Source: Luteimonas terrae
GTDB lineage: Bacteria > Pseudomonadota > Gammaproteobacteria > Xanthomonadales > Xanthomonadaceae
Length of the DNA: 64,000 bases
Assembly: GCF_004358165.1 (NCBI RefSeq)
Contig: NZ_SMTG01000005.1
Coordinates: 62,001 to 126,000 of the forward strand
Direction of reading: 5' to 3'
The notes under the pieces are model-generated. The model was not told the DNA's origin and did not search any database. It worked only from the letters and a program-made list of their open reading frames with translations. This document shows positions 48,643-57,434 of the stretch, one piece after another. The position numbers and the translations under genes are program-made. Numbering within the stretch: the stretch's first letter is position 1; every line of letters begins with the position of its first letter.

Positions 48643-48782
48643 GTCTTCGGGGCGGGGTGGAAGTCCCCACCGGCGGTAGGCGCGGCGACGCGCGAGCCCG
48701 CGAGCGCTGCCGGCTTTGCCGGCGAGTCAGCAGATCCGGTCCAAGTCCGGAGCCGACGGTCAGAGTCCGGATGCGAGAAGAC
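48643..48782 (+). ncRNA. FMN riboswitch (RFN element)
   Basis: The P1 stem forms from GTCTTC (48643-48648) and GAAGAC (48777-48782). Conserved RFN core segments are visible in order: CGGGGCGGGGTGGAAGTCCC, CACCGGCGGTA, a variable GC-rich stem, GTCAGCAGATCCGGTCCAAG, and CCGACGGTCAGAGTCCGGAT. It binds FMN and controls ribE and downstream rib genes. Downstream, CCTCC (48822-48826) could pair with the ribE Shine-Dalgarno GGAGG (48871-48875), suggesting control of translation. The gap 48454-48642 holds no gene. Confidence 0.95.
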
Positions 48783-48882
48783 GACCTCTTGCGTGGCGCA
48801 TCGCCGCGCACGCTGTCGCGTCCTCCACGACCTTCCCATTCGGCAAGACCGCGCGGGTGTCCGCGTGGATGGAGGCAGCGAC

Positions 48883-49500
48883 ATGTTCACCGGACTGATC
48901 GAGGGCGTCGGGCGCCTGGTCTCCACCGACGCGCGGGGCGGCGACGCGCGACTGCGCATCGCGGTCGGCACGCTGCCCTTCGACGACGTGGCGATGGGCG
49001 AGAGCATCGCGGTCAATGGCGTCTGCCTGACCGTGGTCGCGTTCGACGACGCGCATTTCGAGGCCGACGCGTCGACCGAGACGCTGTCGCTGACGACGCT
49101 CGGTGCACTGGCACCGGGGCGCGCGCTGAATCTCGAGCGCGCGATGCGCCCGACCGACCGCCTCGGCGGTCACATGGTCAGCGGTCATGTCGACGGCGTC
49201 GGCAGTGTCGCCTCGGTACACGACGATGCGCGCGCGCAGCGCTGGCGCTTCGACGCACCGGCCGCGCTGCTGAAGTACGTCGCCCACAAGGGCTCGATCT
49301 GCGTCGACGGCGTCAGCCTGACGGTCAATGCCGTCGACGCGTCCGGCTTCGAAGTCGCGCTGGTGCCGCACACCGTCGCGCACACCGCGTTCGGCAGCAC
49401 CGCCGTCGGCGAGGCGGTGAATCTGGAAGTGGATCTGGTCGCGCGCTACGTCGAGCGGCTGCTGAGCGCCGGCGTCGTCCCGGCAGGAGCACAGGCATGA
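48883..49500 (+). CDS. ribE: Riboflavin synthase (alpha chain)
   Basis: 205 residues made of two lumazine-binding repeats, each starting with a GxVxS-type strand: MFTGLIEGVGRLVSTDARGG and MVSGHVDGVGSVASVHDDAR, with VNGVCLTVVAF and VDGVSLTVNAVD in parallel positions. It dismutates two lumazines to riboflavin. ATG 48883 has GGAGG 7 nt upstream and is downstream of the FMN riboswitch. It overlaps ribB by 4 nt. Confidence 0.96.
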   Translation: MFTGLIEGVGRLVSTDARGGDARLRIAVGTLPFDDVAMGESIAVNGVCLTVVAFDDAHFEADASTETLSLTTLGALAPGRALNLERAMRPTDRLGGHMVSGHVDGVGSVASVHDDARAQRWRFDAPAALLKYVAHKGSICVDGVSLTVNAVDASGFEVALVPHTVAHTAFGSTAVGEAVNLEVDLVARYVERLLSAGVVPAGAQA

Positions 49501-50597
49501 ACTTCGCCCCCGTCCCCGAACTGCTGGAGGAGATCCGCCAGGGCCGCATGGTCGTCATCGTCGACGACGAGGACCGCGAGAACGAAGGCGACCTGATCAT
49601 GGCCGCCGAGCTGGTCAAGCCGGCCGACATCAACTTCATGGTCACCCACGGCCGCGGTCTGGTCTGCCTGCCGGTGACGCCCAGTCGCGCGGCGCAGCTG
49701 GGCCTCGCGCCGATGGTCCGCGCCAACACCGCGCAATTCCAGACCAACTTCACCGTCAGCATCGAGGCGGCCGAGGGCGTGACCACCGGCATCTCGGCGC
49801 ACGACCGCGCGCACACCATCCGCACGGCGGTGCAGCCGAACGCGAAGCCCGACGATCTGCACCAGCCGGGGCACATCTTCCCGCTGGTCGCCCAGCCCGG
49901 TGGCGTGCTGACCCGCGCCGGGCACACCGAAGCCGGCGTGGATCTGGCGATGCTTGCAGGGCTGGAGCCGGCCGGCGTGCTGGTCGAGATCCTCAACCCG
50001 GATGGCAGCATGGCGCGCCGTCCGGAACTGGAAGTCTTCGCGCGCGAGCACGGCCTGAAGATGGGCTCGATTGCCGATCTGATCGCCTACCGCCTGGCGA
50101 CCGAGCACACCGTCGAGCGCCTCGACGAACGCGATATCGACACCGAGTTCGGCCCGTTCAAGCTGGTGACCTACCGCGACCGCATCGCCCACGAGCTGCA
50201 TTTCGCGCTGGTGCGCGGCACACCCGATGCGCAGGCGCCGACGCTGGTGCGCGTGCAGGTGGAAAACCCGCTGGCCGACCTGCTGCACTGGCGCCGCGAC
50301 GATTTCGGTGTGGCCGCCACCGACGCCCTGCGTGCGATCGCCGCCGAGGACCGCGGCGTGATGGTGCTGCTGTCGGCGCCGCGCGATGCCGACGCGCTGC
50401 TGTCGCGCCTGCGCCAGGAACCGGTCGTCCGGCCGCCCGGCAAGGACAAGGACGTGGGCCAGTGGCGCCGCAATGGCGCCGGCGCGCAGATCCTCGCCGA
50501 TCTCGGCCTGGGGCGGCTGCGCGTGCTGGGCACGCCGCGCAAGCAGGTGGGCCTGGCCGGCTACGGTCTGGAAGTCGTCGAATACGTGCCGGCGTGA
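49497..50597 (+). CDS. ribB: 3,4-dihydroxy-2-butanone 4-phosphate synthase with degenerate GTP cyclohydrolase II domain
   Basis: 366 residues. The N-terminal RibB domain is intact: VVIVDDEDRENEGDLIMAAE (catalytic acidic loop), FMVTHGRGLVCLPVTPSRAA, GVTTGISAHDRAHTIRTAV and RAGHTEAGVDLAMLAGL. The C-terminal half aligns with RibA/GCH II, but the zinc-cysteine motif is replaced by VRVQVENPLADLLHW near residues 251-265, so cyclohydrolase activity should be lost. A separate ribA is needed elsewhere in the genome. It starts at ATG 49497 in the ribE stop. Confidence 0.95.
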   Translation: MNFAPVPELLEEIRQGRMVVIVDDEDRENEGDLIMAAELVKPADINFMVTHGRGLVCLPVTPSRAAQLGLAPMVRANTAQFQTNFTVSIEAAEGVTTGISAHDRAHTIRTAVQPNAKPDDLHQPGHIFPLVAQPGGVLTRAGHTEAGVDLAMLAGLEPAGVLVEILNPDGSMARRPELEVFAREHGLKMGSIADLIAYRLATEHTVERLDERDIDTEFGPFKLVTYRDRIAHELHFALVRGTPDAQAPTLVRVQVENPLADLLHWRRDDFGVAATDALRAIAAEDRGVMVLLSAPRDADALLSRLRQEPVVRPPGKDKDVGQWRRNGAGAQILADLGLGRLRVLGTPRKQVGLAGYGLEVVEYVPA

Positions 50598-50637
50598 GCC
50601 ACGCTAAACTGCACGGCCCTGCGCGAGTCCCGAGCCC

Positions 50638-51105
50638 ATGAGCCACATCGAAGGCGACCTGCGCGCCCCTGCCGGCGCGCGTTACGCGATCGTCGCCAGC
50701 CGCTGGAATCCCAAGATCACCGACACGCTCGTCGCCGGTGCGCGCAAGGCTTTCGCCGACCACGGCGTGGCCGACGACGCGGTCGACGTGATCCGCGTGC
50801 CGGGTGCGTGGGAAATCCCGGTGGCGTGCGCGCGGCTCGCCGCGAGCGGCAACTACACCGCGCTGCTGGGCCTGGGCTGCGTGGTCCGCGGTGATACGCG
50901 CCATTACGAGCAGGTGGCCGACGGCTGCAGCGACGCATTGATGCGGGTCGCGCTCGACAGCGGCGTGCCGGTCGCCAATGGCGTGCTCGCGGTCGAGGAT
51001 TACGCCGATGCCGAGAAGCGCGCCGGCGGCAGCCACGGCAACAAGGGCGAGGAGGCGGCACTCGTCGCCATCGAAATGAGCAACCTGCTGGACAAGATCG
51101 GATGA
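50638..51105 (+). CDS. ribH: 6,7-dimethyl-8-ribityllumazine synthase
   Basis: 155 residues: [60 protein letters not shown] (catalytic His region) and [20 protein letters not shown]. It condenses the RibB and RibD products. ATG 50638 lies 40 nt after ribB, and its stop overlaps nusB by 4 nt, the common ribH-nusB pairing. Confidence 0.96.
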   Translation: MSHIEGDLRAPAGARYAIVASRWNPKITDTLVAGARKAFADHGVADDAVDVIRVPGAWEIPVACARLAASGNYTALLGLGCVVRGDTRHYEQVADGCSDALMRVALDSGVPVANGVLAVEDYADAEKRAGGSHGNKGEEAALVAIEMSNLLDKIG

Positions 51106-51566
51106 ACCAGACCCGCAAACCCCATGGCGTCGACCCGGTGCTGCGCTCGCGCGCGCGCCGTCGTGCGCTGCAGGCCATCTACGCGATGCAGATGTCGGGC
51201 ACCGAGCCGCGCGAGATCGTCGCGCAGTTCGCGCACGAGCAGGCCAAGGAAGTCGCGGATCTCGCGTACTTCGAGGACCTCGTGCACGGCGTGGGCACGC
51301 GCTACCGCGAGCTCGACGCCGCGCTGGCGCCGTTCCTGGACCGCGAGATCGACGAGGTCGATCCGATCGAACGCGCGATGCTGCGCATCGCCGCCTACGA
51401 ACTGCAGCACCGCATCGACGTGCCGTATCGCGTGGTCATCGATGAGGCGCTGAAGACGGTCAAGCGCTTCGGGTCCGAGCACGGCCATACCTATGTCAAC
51501 GGCGTGCTCGACAAGGCCGCGGCGCAGTGGCGCGCACCGGAAGTCGGCGCGCTGCGCGGGCGTTGA
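51102..51566 (+). CDS. nusB: Transcription antitermination factor NusB
   Basis: 154 residues, all-helical: [20 protein letters not shown] (boxA-binding N-terminus), [40 protein letters not shown] and [27 protein letters not shown]. It works with S10 on rRNA operon transcription. It overlaps ribH (ATGA). Confidence 0.96.
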   Translation: MNQTRKPHGVDPVLRSRARRRALQAIYAMQMSGTEPREIVAQFAHEQAKEVADLAYFEDLVHGVGTRYRELDAALAPFLDREIDEVDPIERAMLRIAAYELQHRIDVPYRVVIDEALKTVKRFGSEHGHTYVNGVLDKAAAQWRAPEVGALRGR

Positions 51567-51582
51567 GCCCGGGCCGCCGCCC

Positions 51583-52539
51583 GTGGCCGGCGAATTCGAT
51601 CTGATCGACCGCATCGCCGCGCGCACCGTTGCGCGCGACGACGTGGTGCTGGGCATCGGCGACGACGCCGCGCTGCTGCAGCCGCCGGCCGGCCGCCAGC
51701 TGGTCGTGGCCATGGACACGCTCAACAGCGGCGTGCATTTCCCCGCCGACACCGCGCCGGCCGACATCGGCTGGAAGGCGTTGGCGGTGAACCTGTCCGA
51801 TCTCGCCGCGATGGGCGCGACGCCCGCGTGGTGCACGCTGTCGCTGTCGTTGCCCGACCCGGATGCGGCGTGGATCGACGCGTTCCTCGACGGCTTCGAC
51901 GCGCTTGCACAGAGGCACGGTGTCGCCCTAGTTGGCGGCGACACCACGCGCGGCCCGCTGTCGATCTGCGTGACGGTGTTCGGGCTCGTCGCGCCCGGCA
52001 GCGCGCTGCGCCGGGATGGTGCACAGCCCGGCGATGACATCTGGCTCAGCGGCACGCCGGGCGATGCGGCCGCGGCGCTCGCGCAGTGGTCGCGCGGCGC
52101 GGTGCGCGATCCTGCGCTGCGATCGCGTCTCGATCGACCCACGCCGCGTGTGGCGCTCGGGTTGGCGCTCGCGAACCTTGCGCACGCGGCGATCGACGTC
52201 TCGGATGGCCTGTTGGCCGATCTGGGCCACGTGTGCCGTGCCAGCAACGTCGCTGCCCATATCGACGTCGATGCGTTGCCGGTCTCCGATGCCCTCGGCG
52301 CGCTCGGTCTCGATGCCGACTCGCGGCGCGCGCTGCAGGCCGGTGGCGGGGACGATTACGAACTGTGCTTCACCGCATCACCGACGGCGCGCGACGCGGT
52401 CGCGTCAGCCGCGGCGACCGCCGCGACGCCGGTTGCCCGGATCGGCCGCATCGTCGAAGGTGCCGGCGTCACAGCAGTCAGGTCCGACGGCGTGGCGTGG
52501 GCGCCGTCACGCGCCGGCTGGGATCACTTCGCCGGTTGA
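51583..52539 (+). CDS. thiL: Thiamine-monophosphate kinase
   Basis: 318 residues of the PurM/ThiL fold: GEFDLIDRIAARTVARDDVV, GIGDDAALLQPPAGRQLVVA, WKALAVNLSDLAAMGATPAW, VGGDTTRGPLSICVTVFGLV, AIDVSDGLLADLGHVCRAS and GGGDDYELCFTAS. It makes thiamine diphosphate. The only sensible start is GTG 51583, 16 nt after nusB. Last gene of the rib-nusB-thiL run. Confidence 0.94.
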   Translation: MAGEFDLIDRIAARTVARDDVVLGIGDDAALLQPPAGRQLVVAMDTLNSGVHFPADTAPADIGWKALAVNLSDLAAMGATPAWCTLSLSLPDPDAAWIDAFLDGFDALAQRHGVALVGGDTTRGPLSICVTVFGLVAPGSALRRDGAQPGDDIWLSGTPGDAAAALAQWSRGAVRDPALRSRLDRPTPRVALGLALANLAHAAIDVSDGLLADLGHVCRASNVAAHIDVDALPVSDALGALGLDADSRRALQAGGGDDYELCFTASPTARDAVASAAATAATPVARIGRIVEGAGVTAVRSDGVAWAPSRAGWDHFAG

Positions 52540-52590
52540 AGCGCCCGCTGGCGGAGCTTGGGCGATACCAAGGTGGAGTTGCGGGTGCGG

Positions 52591-52828
52591 CTTGCTTCTG
52601 CTGTCGCGCTTTTGCTCTGGCTGTTCGCTTTCGGGTTGAATCGAGCCGTAAAGCGAGCCGAGCATCGCAGGGTGGCGGGGTCGAAGAGCAGCCCATGTCT
52701 GAGCGCAGCGAGTTCGGGCTGCGTGCCCCGTCGGCCGAGAAGCGCAGGGGACCGCCGCGGCTGTATCGCGGCGGATCGCGTCCGGCGAAAGGACCTTTTG
52801 GTTCCTTTTGGGTCCATCCAAAAGGAAC
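52591..52828 (+). repeat. ~238-bp dispersed repeat, copy 1, ending in a perfect hairpin
   Basis: This stretch is homologous, in inverted orientation, to 52970-53205. Shared blocks include CTTCTGCTG near the start, CGAGCCGTA and GAGCCGAGCA, the near-identical core GAAGAGCAGCCCATGTCTGA continuing to GGGCTGCGTGCC, AGCGCAGGGGACCG and CGCGTCCGGCGAA. It ends in a perfect hairpin GTTCCTTTTGG / CCAAAAGGAAC (52801-52828, 11-bp stem, 6-nt loop). Across the core a frame MSERSEFGLRAPSAEKRRGP from ATG 52695 stays open, but coding is doubtful. Confidence 0.85.
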
Positions 52829-52969
52829 TCGCACGCACAGCGGGCGAAAGCTCTGCATTTGCTTGTGTTTCTAGCTCGTCGCTCGTCGTTTGCGACTATA
52901 AGGTTCGTACCGAAAAAAGATTAACGGCAGGAGCGAAGATCAAGTACAGGGCTTCCGCGTTGTCGCGCG

Positions 52970-53205
52970 GCTTACTTTTGTCTTGGCAAAAGTAAGCAAA
53001 ACCGTCTTCGCCGGACGCGAGCCGATGCGATGAAGCCGCATCGGTCCCCTGCGCTCCTCGCCTGACGTGGCACGCAGCCCAAACTCGCTGCGCTCAGACA
53101 TGGGCTGCTCTTCGGCCACGCCAGGCTCCGGTGCTCGGCTCACTCTACGGCTCGGTTCAAGTCAAAGGCCCAAAGCCAAAGCCAGAACCACGGCAGCAGA
53201 AGTCC
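52970..53205 (-). repeat. ~236-bp dispersed repeat, copy 2 (inverted), ending in a perfect hairpin
   Basis: Read on the minus strand, this copy runs from 53205 to 52970 and parallels copy 1 block by block, including a frame MSERSEFGLRATSGEERRGP from 53101. It ends in GCTTACTTTTG / CAAAAGTAAGC (52970-52997), again an 11-bp stem with a 6-nt loop. The stem sequence differs from copy 1 on both arms, i.e. compensatory changes. The 141 nt between the copies (52829-52969) and the 53 nt to the yraN stop show nothing recognisable. Confidence 0.85.
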
Positions 53206-53258
53206 ACGACGAAGCGAAAAACAGAACGCAAAGCGAAATAGCGTCCCGCCACGACGGA

Positions 53259-53639
53259 TCAGTCATCCGCGCGGAACGCATCCTCGATCCAGCGCAACGC
53301 AGGCGCATCCGCTGGTCCGCTCGCATCCACGACGTCGAAGCGGCAGGGCAGGTCGCGCAAGCTGGCGTGCTGCAACAGGAACTGCTGAGCCGCGAAAACG
53401 AGCTTGCGCCGCTTGCCGGCATCGATCGACGCGGCGCCGCCGCCGAACGCGGCGCTTTTGCGATGCCGCACCTCGACGAAAACGACCACGCGCGACGCAG
53501 CACGTGCATCGAGCATCACCAGATCCAGTTCGCCGCCGCGGAAGCCGACGTTGGCGGCCAACGGGCGCAGGCCGGCGGCCTGCAGATGCGCGGCCGCTGC
53601 CCGTTCGACGGCAGCGCCATCGCGCCGCCGGTCGTTCAA
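53259..53639 (-). CDS. YraN family (UPF0102) endonuclease-fold protein
   Basis: 126 residues: [40 protein letters not shown] (the E-x-D-L metal-binding pattern), [20 protein letters not shown] and [20 protein letters not shown] are diagnostic of YraN, which has a restriction-endonuclease-like fold of unknown role. The start is inferred as TTG 53639, overlapping the stop of the lipoprotein gene as TTGA; the frame extends upstream to 53690 without conserved sequence. The lpoA-yraN order is common in gammaproteobacteria. Confidence 0.85.
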   Translation of the reverse strand: MNDRRRDGAAVERAAAAHLQAAGLRPLAANVGFRGGELDLVMLDARAASRVVVFVEVRHRKSAAFGGGAASIDAGKRRKLVFAAQQFLLQHASLRDLPCRFDVVDASGPADAPALRWIEDAFRADD

Positions 53640-54874
53640 CCGCCCGCGTCCGCCTGCGGCACCACGTTGCCGCCGCGCCAGGTCGCCCACGCGGGCTGAC
53701 GCAGTACGTTGCCGTCGTTGCCGATGCGCAACATGCCGGTCGCGCCGCCGATCGCGTTCTCGGGCGTGCGCGCGAGATGCTCGAGATAGCCGCTCAGCAA
53801 CCAGGCATCGAAGCCGAACGCGAACAGGCGCGCGGCGGCACCGCGCGCGGTCGGCAGTTCACGCGACACCGTCGCCAGCGGCGGCAGCGCGCGCGCGCTG
53901 GCCCCGGTCGACCAGCTTTCGGTCGGGAACACGATGCCGTCCAGGATCTGGTCTTCCTCTGGCTTGCCGGTACCGGTCTGCAGCAGCGAGCTGCCAACGC
54001 GCGGACGCGCGGCGAGGCCGGCGACCGAGAGCTGCGGCGCGAGGACACGCGCCTGGTTGCCACGGATCGCGAGGAACACCGCATCGACGCCGGTGCCGCT
54101 GGCGAGCGCGTTCTGCAGGGCCGCGGTCTGGTCGACCGGCTGGTCGCCGACGATCGCCAGCGTCGCGACGACGCTGCCGCCGCTCTGCGCCAGGCGCGCG
54201 GTGAGCGCATCGACGCTGCGACGCGCGGCGTCCTCGCCGTTGCTGAGCACCAGCACGTTGCGGGCATTGCGCTTGAGCAGGTATTGCGCCGCGGCGTCGC
54301 CCTCGTCTTCCGGCGCCAGCGAGAACGCCGCCGCATTGTCCGGCGCGTGCGCGCTGCCGCGGTTGAGCGCGACGACCGGCACCTGCACCGTGCTGCGGAA
54401 CAGCGCATCGACTTCCTCGCGGCCCAGCGGACCGACCACCTGGTCCGCACCTTCCGCAATCGCGCGCGCGTAGGCGCTCGCGGTGCCGGCGCTGGTGCCG
54501 GTGGTGTCGTAGAACGCGAGCTCGGGGCGGGTGCGGCGTTCGCCGTAGTAGCCGGCCAGCAGGCCGTCGCGCACCGGCCCGGCTGCGGTGGCCAGCGCGC
54601 CCGTCATCGGCAGCAGCACCGCCAGCTTGCGCGGTGGCCGGTAGCCGTCGCGCTCGGCCGGGGCGCGGCTGTCGTCGAAGCGCCAACGCGCCGGTGCCGG
54701 CGCCGTTTCGGTCGGCGCGACGACGGTGCCCGTACTCGTGGTCTGCACGGTCGCGCAGCTGGCGAGCATCGCGGCCAGCGCCGCGCCGGCGAGCACGCGC
54801 AGTGCACGCGGACGGGCGGCCGCACGGCGCGCGGTGTGCGTGCGGGCGTTCGAAGACTGGGCCGTTGCTGCCAT
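53636..54874 (-). CDS. lpoA: LppC/LpoA-like lipoprotein, penicillin-binding-protein activator
   Basis: 412 residues. A signal with lipobox ([18 protein letters not shown]) is followed by a periplasmic-binding-like LppC domain: [60 protein letters not shown] and [21 protein letters not shown]. coli LpoA has an extra N-terminal TPR domain that is absent here, so this is the short form. The family activates PBP1A-type synthases from the outer membrane. It sits in the classic lpoA-yraN block, divergent from rsmI. Confidence 0.88.
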   Translation of the reverse strand: MAATAQSSNARTHTARRAAARPRALRVLAGAALAAMLASCATVQTTSTGTVVAPTETAPAPARWRFDDSRAPAERDGYRPPRKLAVLLPMTGALATAAGPVRDGLLAGYYGERRTRPELAFYDTTGTSAGTASAYARAIAEGADQVVGPLGREEVDALFRSTVQVPVVALNRGSAHAPDNAAAFSLAPEDEGDAAAQYLLKRNARNVLVLSNGEDAARRSVDALTARLAQSGGSVVATLAIVGDQPVDQTAALQNALASGTGVDAVFLAIRGNQARVLAPQLSVAGLAARPRVGSSLLQTGTGKPEEDQILDGIVFPTESWSTGASARALPPLATVSRELPTARGAAARLFAFGFDAWLLSGYLEHLARTPENAIGGATGMLRIGNDGNVLRQPAWATWRGGNVVPQADAGG

Positions 54875-54931
54875 GTCGCGGTTCCGCTGCGGGATAATGG
54901 CCGCATTCTAGCGTTCCCCGGTGTGCAGACG

Positions 54932-55780
54932 ATGAGCGATCCTTCCCGTGGCCCCGGCGTGCTGCATGTCGTGGCGACGCCCATCGGCAACCTCGGCGAC
55001 CTCTCGCCGCGTGCCCAGACGGTGCTGCGCGGCGTCGATGCGATCTGCGCCGAGGACACCCGGCACACGCGCCAGTTGCTCGGCCACTTCGGCATCGAGC
55101 GTCCGCTGGTCGCGCTGCACGAACACAACGAGGACGGCCTGGCCGCGCGGCTGGTCGAGCGGTTGCAGGCGGGCGAGTCGCTGGCGCTGGTCAGCGATGC
55201 CGGCACGCCGCTGGTCAGTGACCCGGGCTTCCGCCTGGTGCGCGCGGCGCGCGAAGCCGGCCTGAAGGTGTCGCCGCTGCCGGGGCCGAGCGCCCTGATC
55301 GCCGCCCTCAGCGTGGCCGGCCTGCCGAGCGACCGTTTCGTGTTCGAGGGCTTCCTCCCGGCGAAGGCGGGCGCGCGGCGCGAGCGGTTGCAGGCGCTCG
55401 TCGCCGAGCCGCGCACGCTGCTGTTCTACGAAGCCTCGCACCGCATCGAGGAGATGCTGGCCGATGCGGCGCAGGTGTTCGGCGGCGATCGCAAGGCGGT
55501 GATGGCGCGCGAACTGACCAAGCTGTTCGAAACCGTGCTCGACGGTCCGCTCGATGCGCTGGCTGCACGGGTGCAGACCGAAGCCGACCAGCGCAAGGGC
55601 GAGTTCGTGGTGCTGATCGAGGGTGCCGGCGACGATGCCGACGCGCGCCTTGCCGAAGGCCATCGCGTCTACGCGCTGCTGAGCCGGGAAATGAAGCCCT
55701 CGCTCGCGGCCAAGCTCGCCGCCGACATCACCGGCGCGCCGCGCAAGGCGCTGTACGGGCAGGGAACTCCTGGCGCCTGA
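54932..55780 (+). CDS. rsmI: 16S rRNA (cytidine1402-2'-O)-methyltransferase
   Basis: 282 residues of the tetrapyrrole-methylase fold: GVLHVVATPIGNLGDLSPRA, ICAEDTRHTRQLLGHFGIER, LVSDAGTPLVSDPGFRLVRA, PLPGPSALIAALSVAGLPSD and LLFYEASHRIEEML. The C-terminal LSREMKPSLAAKLAADITGA is family-typical. It methylates the ribosomal P site with RsmH. GATAAT at 54893-54898 is a possible -10; rsmI and lpoA diverge from a 57-nt gap, the usual order. Confidence 0.96.
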   Translation: MSDPSRGPGVLHVVATPIGNLGDLSPRAQTVLRGVDAICAEDTRHTRQLLGHFGIERPLVALHEHNEDGLAARLVERLQAGESLALVSDAGTPLVSDPGFRLVRAAREAGLKVSPLPGPSALIAALSVAGLPSDRFVFEGFLPAKAGARRERLQALVAEPRTLLFYEASHRIEEMLADAAQVFGGDRKAVMARELTKLFETVLDGPLDALAARVQTEADQRKGEFVVLIEGAGDDADARLAEGHRVYALLSREMKPSLAAKLAADITGAPRKALYGQGTPGA

Positions 55781-55817
55781 TCGCGTCGAACGGTCTCCCA
55801 TGGAAGGAGATCACCGG

Positions 55818-56675
55818 ATGCCCGTCCGTTTCGCGCGCCTGTCGGCCGCTGCTCTGTGCGTCACGCTCGCCGCCTGCACCTACCGTCTCGAGGAATCGCA
55901 TCTGGTGCGGCCGCTGCCGGCGCCGCCTGCGGATCTGGCCGCGTTGCAGATGCTCTATCCGGATCACGTCGCCACCGAATCGCGCATCGAGGCGGCCGAC
56001 GGCGCATCGCTGTACCGGCTCACCCTTCGGCGCCCGGACGCGCGCGCGACGGTGCTCTATTACGGCGGCAACGGCTTCCGGATCGGCCCGCACGCGCAGC
56101 ATCTGCTCAAGTCCTACGCAGCGCTGCCGGTCGACCTGATCCTGGTCGACCATCGCGGCTATGGCGCCAGCACCGGCACGCCCGGTGTCGACGCCATGCG
56201 CGCCGATGCGCTGCAGGTCTACGACCGGGTGCGTGCCGACACCGCGGGCCCGCTGGTCGTCCACGGCCAGTCGCTGGGCAGTTTCTTCGCCGGCCACGTG
56301 GCCGACCACCGTCGGCTCGATGCGCTGGTGCTGGAGAGTTCGATGACCAGCGCCGAGGACTGGACCCGTGCGATGCGGGCGCGGGCCGGTTTCTGGACGC
56401 GACTGGCGGTGCGGCGCTTCGACATCGCACCGGCGCTGCAGGCGACCGGCAATCTCGGCGTGGCCGCGCGTCTCGACGAGCCGGTGCTCTACGTCGTGGG
56501 TGCCGACGACGTGGTGACCGCGCCGGCGTTCTCGCAGGCGCTGTTCGATGCGACGCCGCCGCAGGTCGACCCGCGGTTGCTGGTGGTAGCCGGTCGCAGC
56601 CACAACGACGCCACGCTCTCGCCGGAATTCCGCGACGGCCTGCTGGAGCTGCTGGCGCGCATCGAGGGGCGGTAA
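55818..56675 (+). CDS. Lipoprotein alpha/beta hydrolase
   Basis: 285 residues. The N-terminus has a lipobox (SAAALCVTLAACTYRLEE), then an alpha/beta-hydrolase core with VLYYGGNGFRIGPHAQHLLK (oxyanion region), LILVDHRGYGASTGTPGVDA, nucleophile elbow VVHGQSLGSFFAGHVADH (GQSLG), acid VLYVVGADDVVTA and His in GRSHND. The start ATG 55818 has AAGGAG 8 nt upstream; an ATG at 55800 has none. Substrate unknown; likely a membrane-anchored esterase or peptidase. Confidence 0.85.
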   Translation: MPVRFARLSAAALCVTLAACTYRLEESHLVRPLPAPPADLAALQMLYPDHVATESRIEAADGASLYRLTLRRPDARATVLYYGGNGFRIGPHAQHLLKSYAALPVDLILVDHRGYGASTGTPGVDAMRADALQVYDRVRADTAGPLVVHGQSLGSFFAGHVADHRRLDALVLESSMTSAEDWTRAMRARAGFWTRLAVRRFDIAPALQATGNLGVAARLDEPVLYVVGADDVVTAPAFSQALFDATPPQVDPRLLVVAGRSHNDATLSPEFRDGLLELLARIEGR

Positions 56676-56715
56676 CCGCCGGCGCGTGCGCTGCGTGGCG
56701 TGCGACAATGCGCGC

Positions 56716-57081
56716 GGCGGAGTCGGCCAGACAGTCGCGTCATCCCGGGTGCCCGCATCCGGCGATGCCGAGGAAAGTCCGGGCTCCACAGGGCAAGGTG
56801 CCAGGTAACGCCTGGGCGGCGCGAGCCGACGGAAAGTGCAACAGAAAGATACCGCCTACGTCTTCTCCGGAAGGCCGGCAAGGGTGAAATGGTGCGGTAA
56901 GAGCGCACCGCGAGTCCGGTAACGGACCGGCACGGCAAACCCCACCTGGAGCAAGACCAAATAGGGACCTCATGACGTTGCCCGCGTCGGGTCCGGGTAG
57001 GTTGCTCGAGCGTACCGGTGACGGTGCGCCTAGAGGAATGACTGTCCACGACAGAACCCGGCTTATCGGCCGGCTCCGCCA
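56716..57081 (+). ncRNA. rnpB: RNase P RNA (class A)
   Basis: The conserved core segments appear in order: GAGGAAAGTCCGGGCTCCAC (CR-I), CAGGGCAAGGTGCCAGGTAA, CAACAGAAAGATACCGCC (CR-II/III), AAGGGTGAAATGGTGCGGTA, GCAAACCCCACCTGGAGCAA with AAATAGG, and GACAGAACCCGGCTTATCGG (CR-V). The 5' GCGGAG (56717-56722) pairs with 3' CTCCGC (57074-57079) as P1. It is the catalytic RNA that trims tRNA 5' ends. Ends are placed from the P1 pairing and may be off by a few bases. Confidence 0.97.
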
Positions 57082-57326
57082 CTCTTCCGCCTGGCCCCGC
57101 GCTGCAATCACCGATGCCGACCGCACGTGCGCATCTGCGGATGCACGCAGCGAAGGCATCGGGATTCGGGAACCTGTTCGCGCACACGCCGGTTCCCGGC
57201 GTGCATTTGCGCATTCATAAATGACCCATGTTGCGTCGCAGTATGAAGGTCGTGTGAGGCCTGTGTGAGGGGTCGGTTCAGGCCCGAAAATGGCCGATTC
57301 TCAAAATTTGAGACGAAACAGATGCT

Positions 57327-57335
57327 TGTGGATAA
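57327..57335 (-). promoter_or_regulatory. Perfect DnaA box upstream of the dcw promoter
   Basis: TGTGGATAA is a perfect consensus DnaA box on the minus strand, 71 nt before the -35 element of the mraZ promoter. It could link division-gene expression to DnaA. Confidence 0.45.
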
Positions 57336-57405
57336 AGCTTGAACAAGTCTCTGAAGAGTGGCGCAAGTCATTGACGGCACAGGTGAAAAGTCCTCGACAA
57401 AGCTG

Positions 57406-57434
57406 TTGACAACCCAAATGCCGGGTCCTAAGGT
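57406..57434 (+). promoter_or_regulatory. Sigma-70 promoter of the dcw (mraZ) operon
   Basis: TTGACA (57406-57411), 17-nt spacer, TAAGGT (57429-57434). The -35 is a perfect consensus; the -10 keeps the key first, second and last bases. The transcript would start near 57441, inside the MraZ-type repeats. The gap 57082-57521 holds no gene; upstream it contains GTGTGAGG twice 11 bp apart (57252, 57263) and a palindrome TCTCAAAATTTGAGA (57299-57313). Confidence 0.65.

Noticed and set aside
52695-52873. Small protein MSERSEFGLRAPSAEK... as a real gene
   Set aside because: The frame lies inside a dispersed repeat ending in a hairpin; without expression data it is better treated as part of the repeat, although the conserved frame is noted as a finding.
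53504-54931. Large upstream extension of rsmI on the plus strand
   Set aside because: It is the antisense shadow of lpoA and yraN; the RsmI family begins right after ATG 54932.
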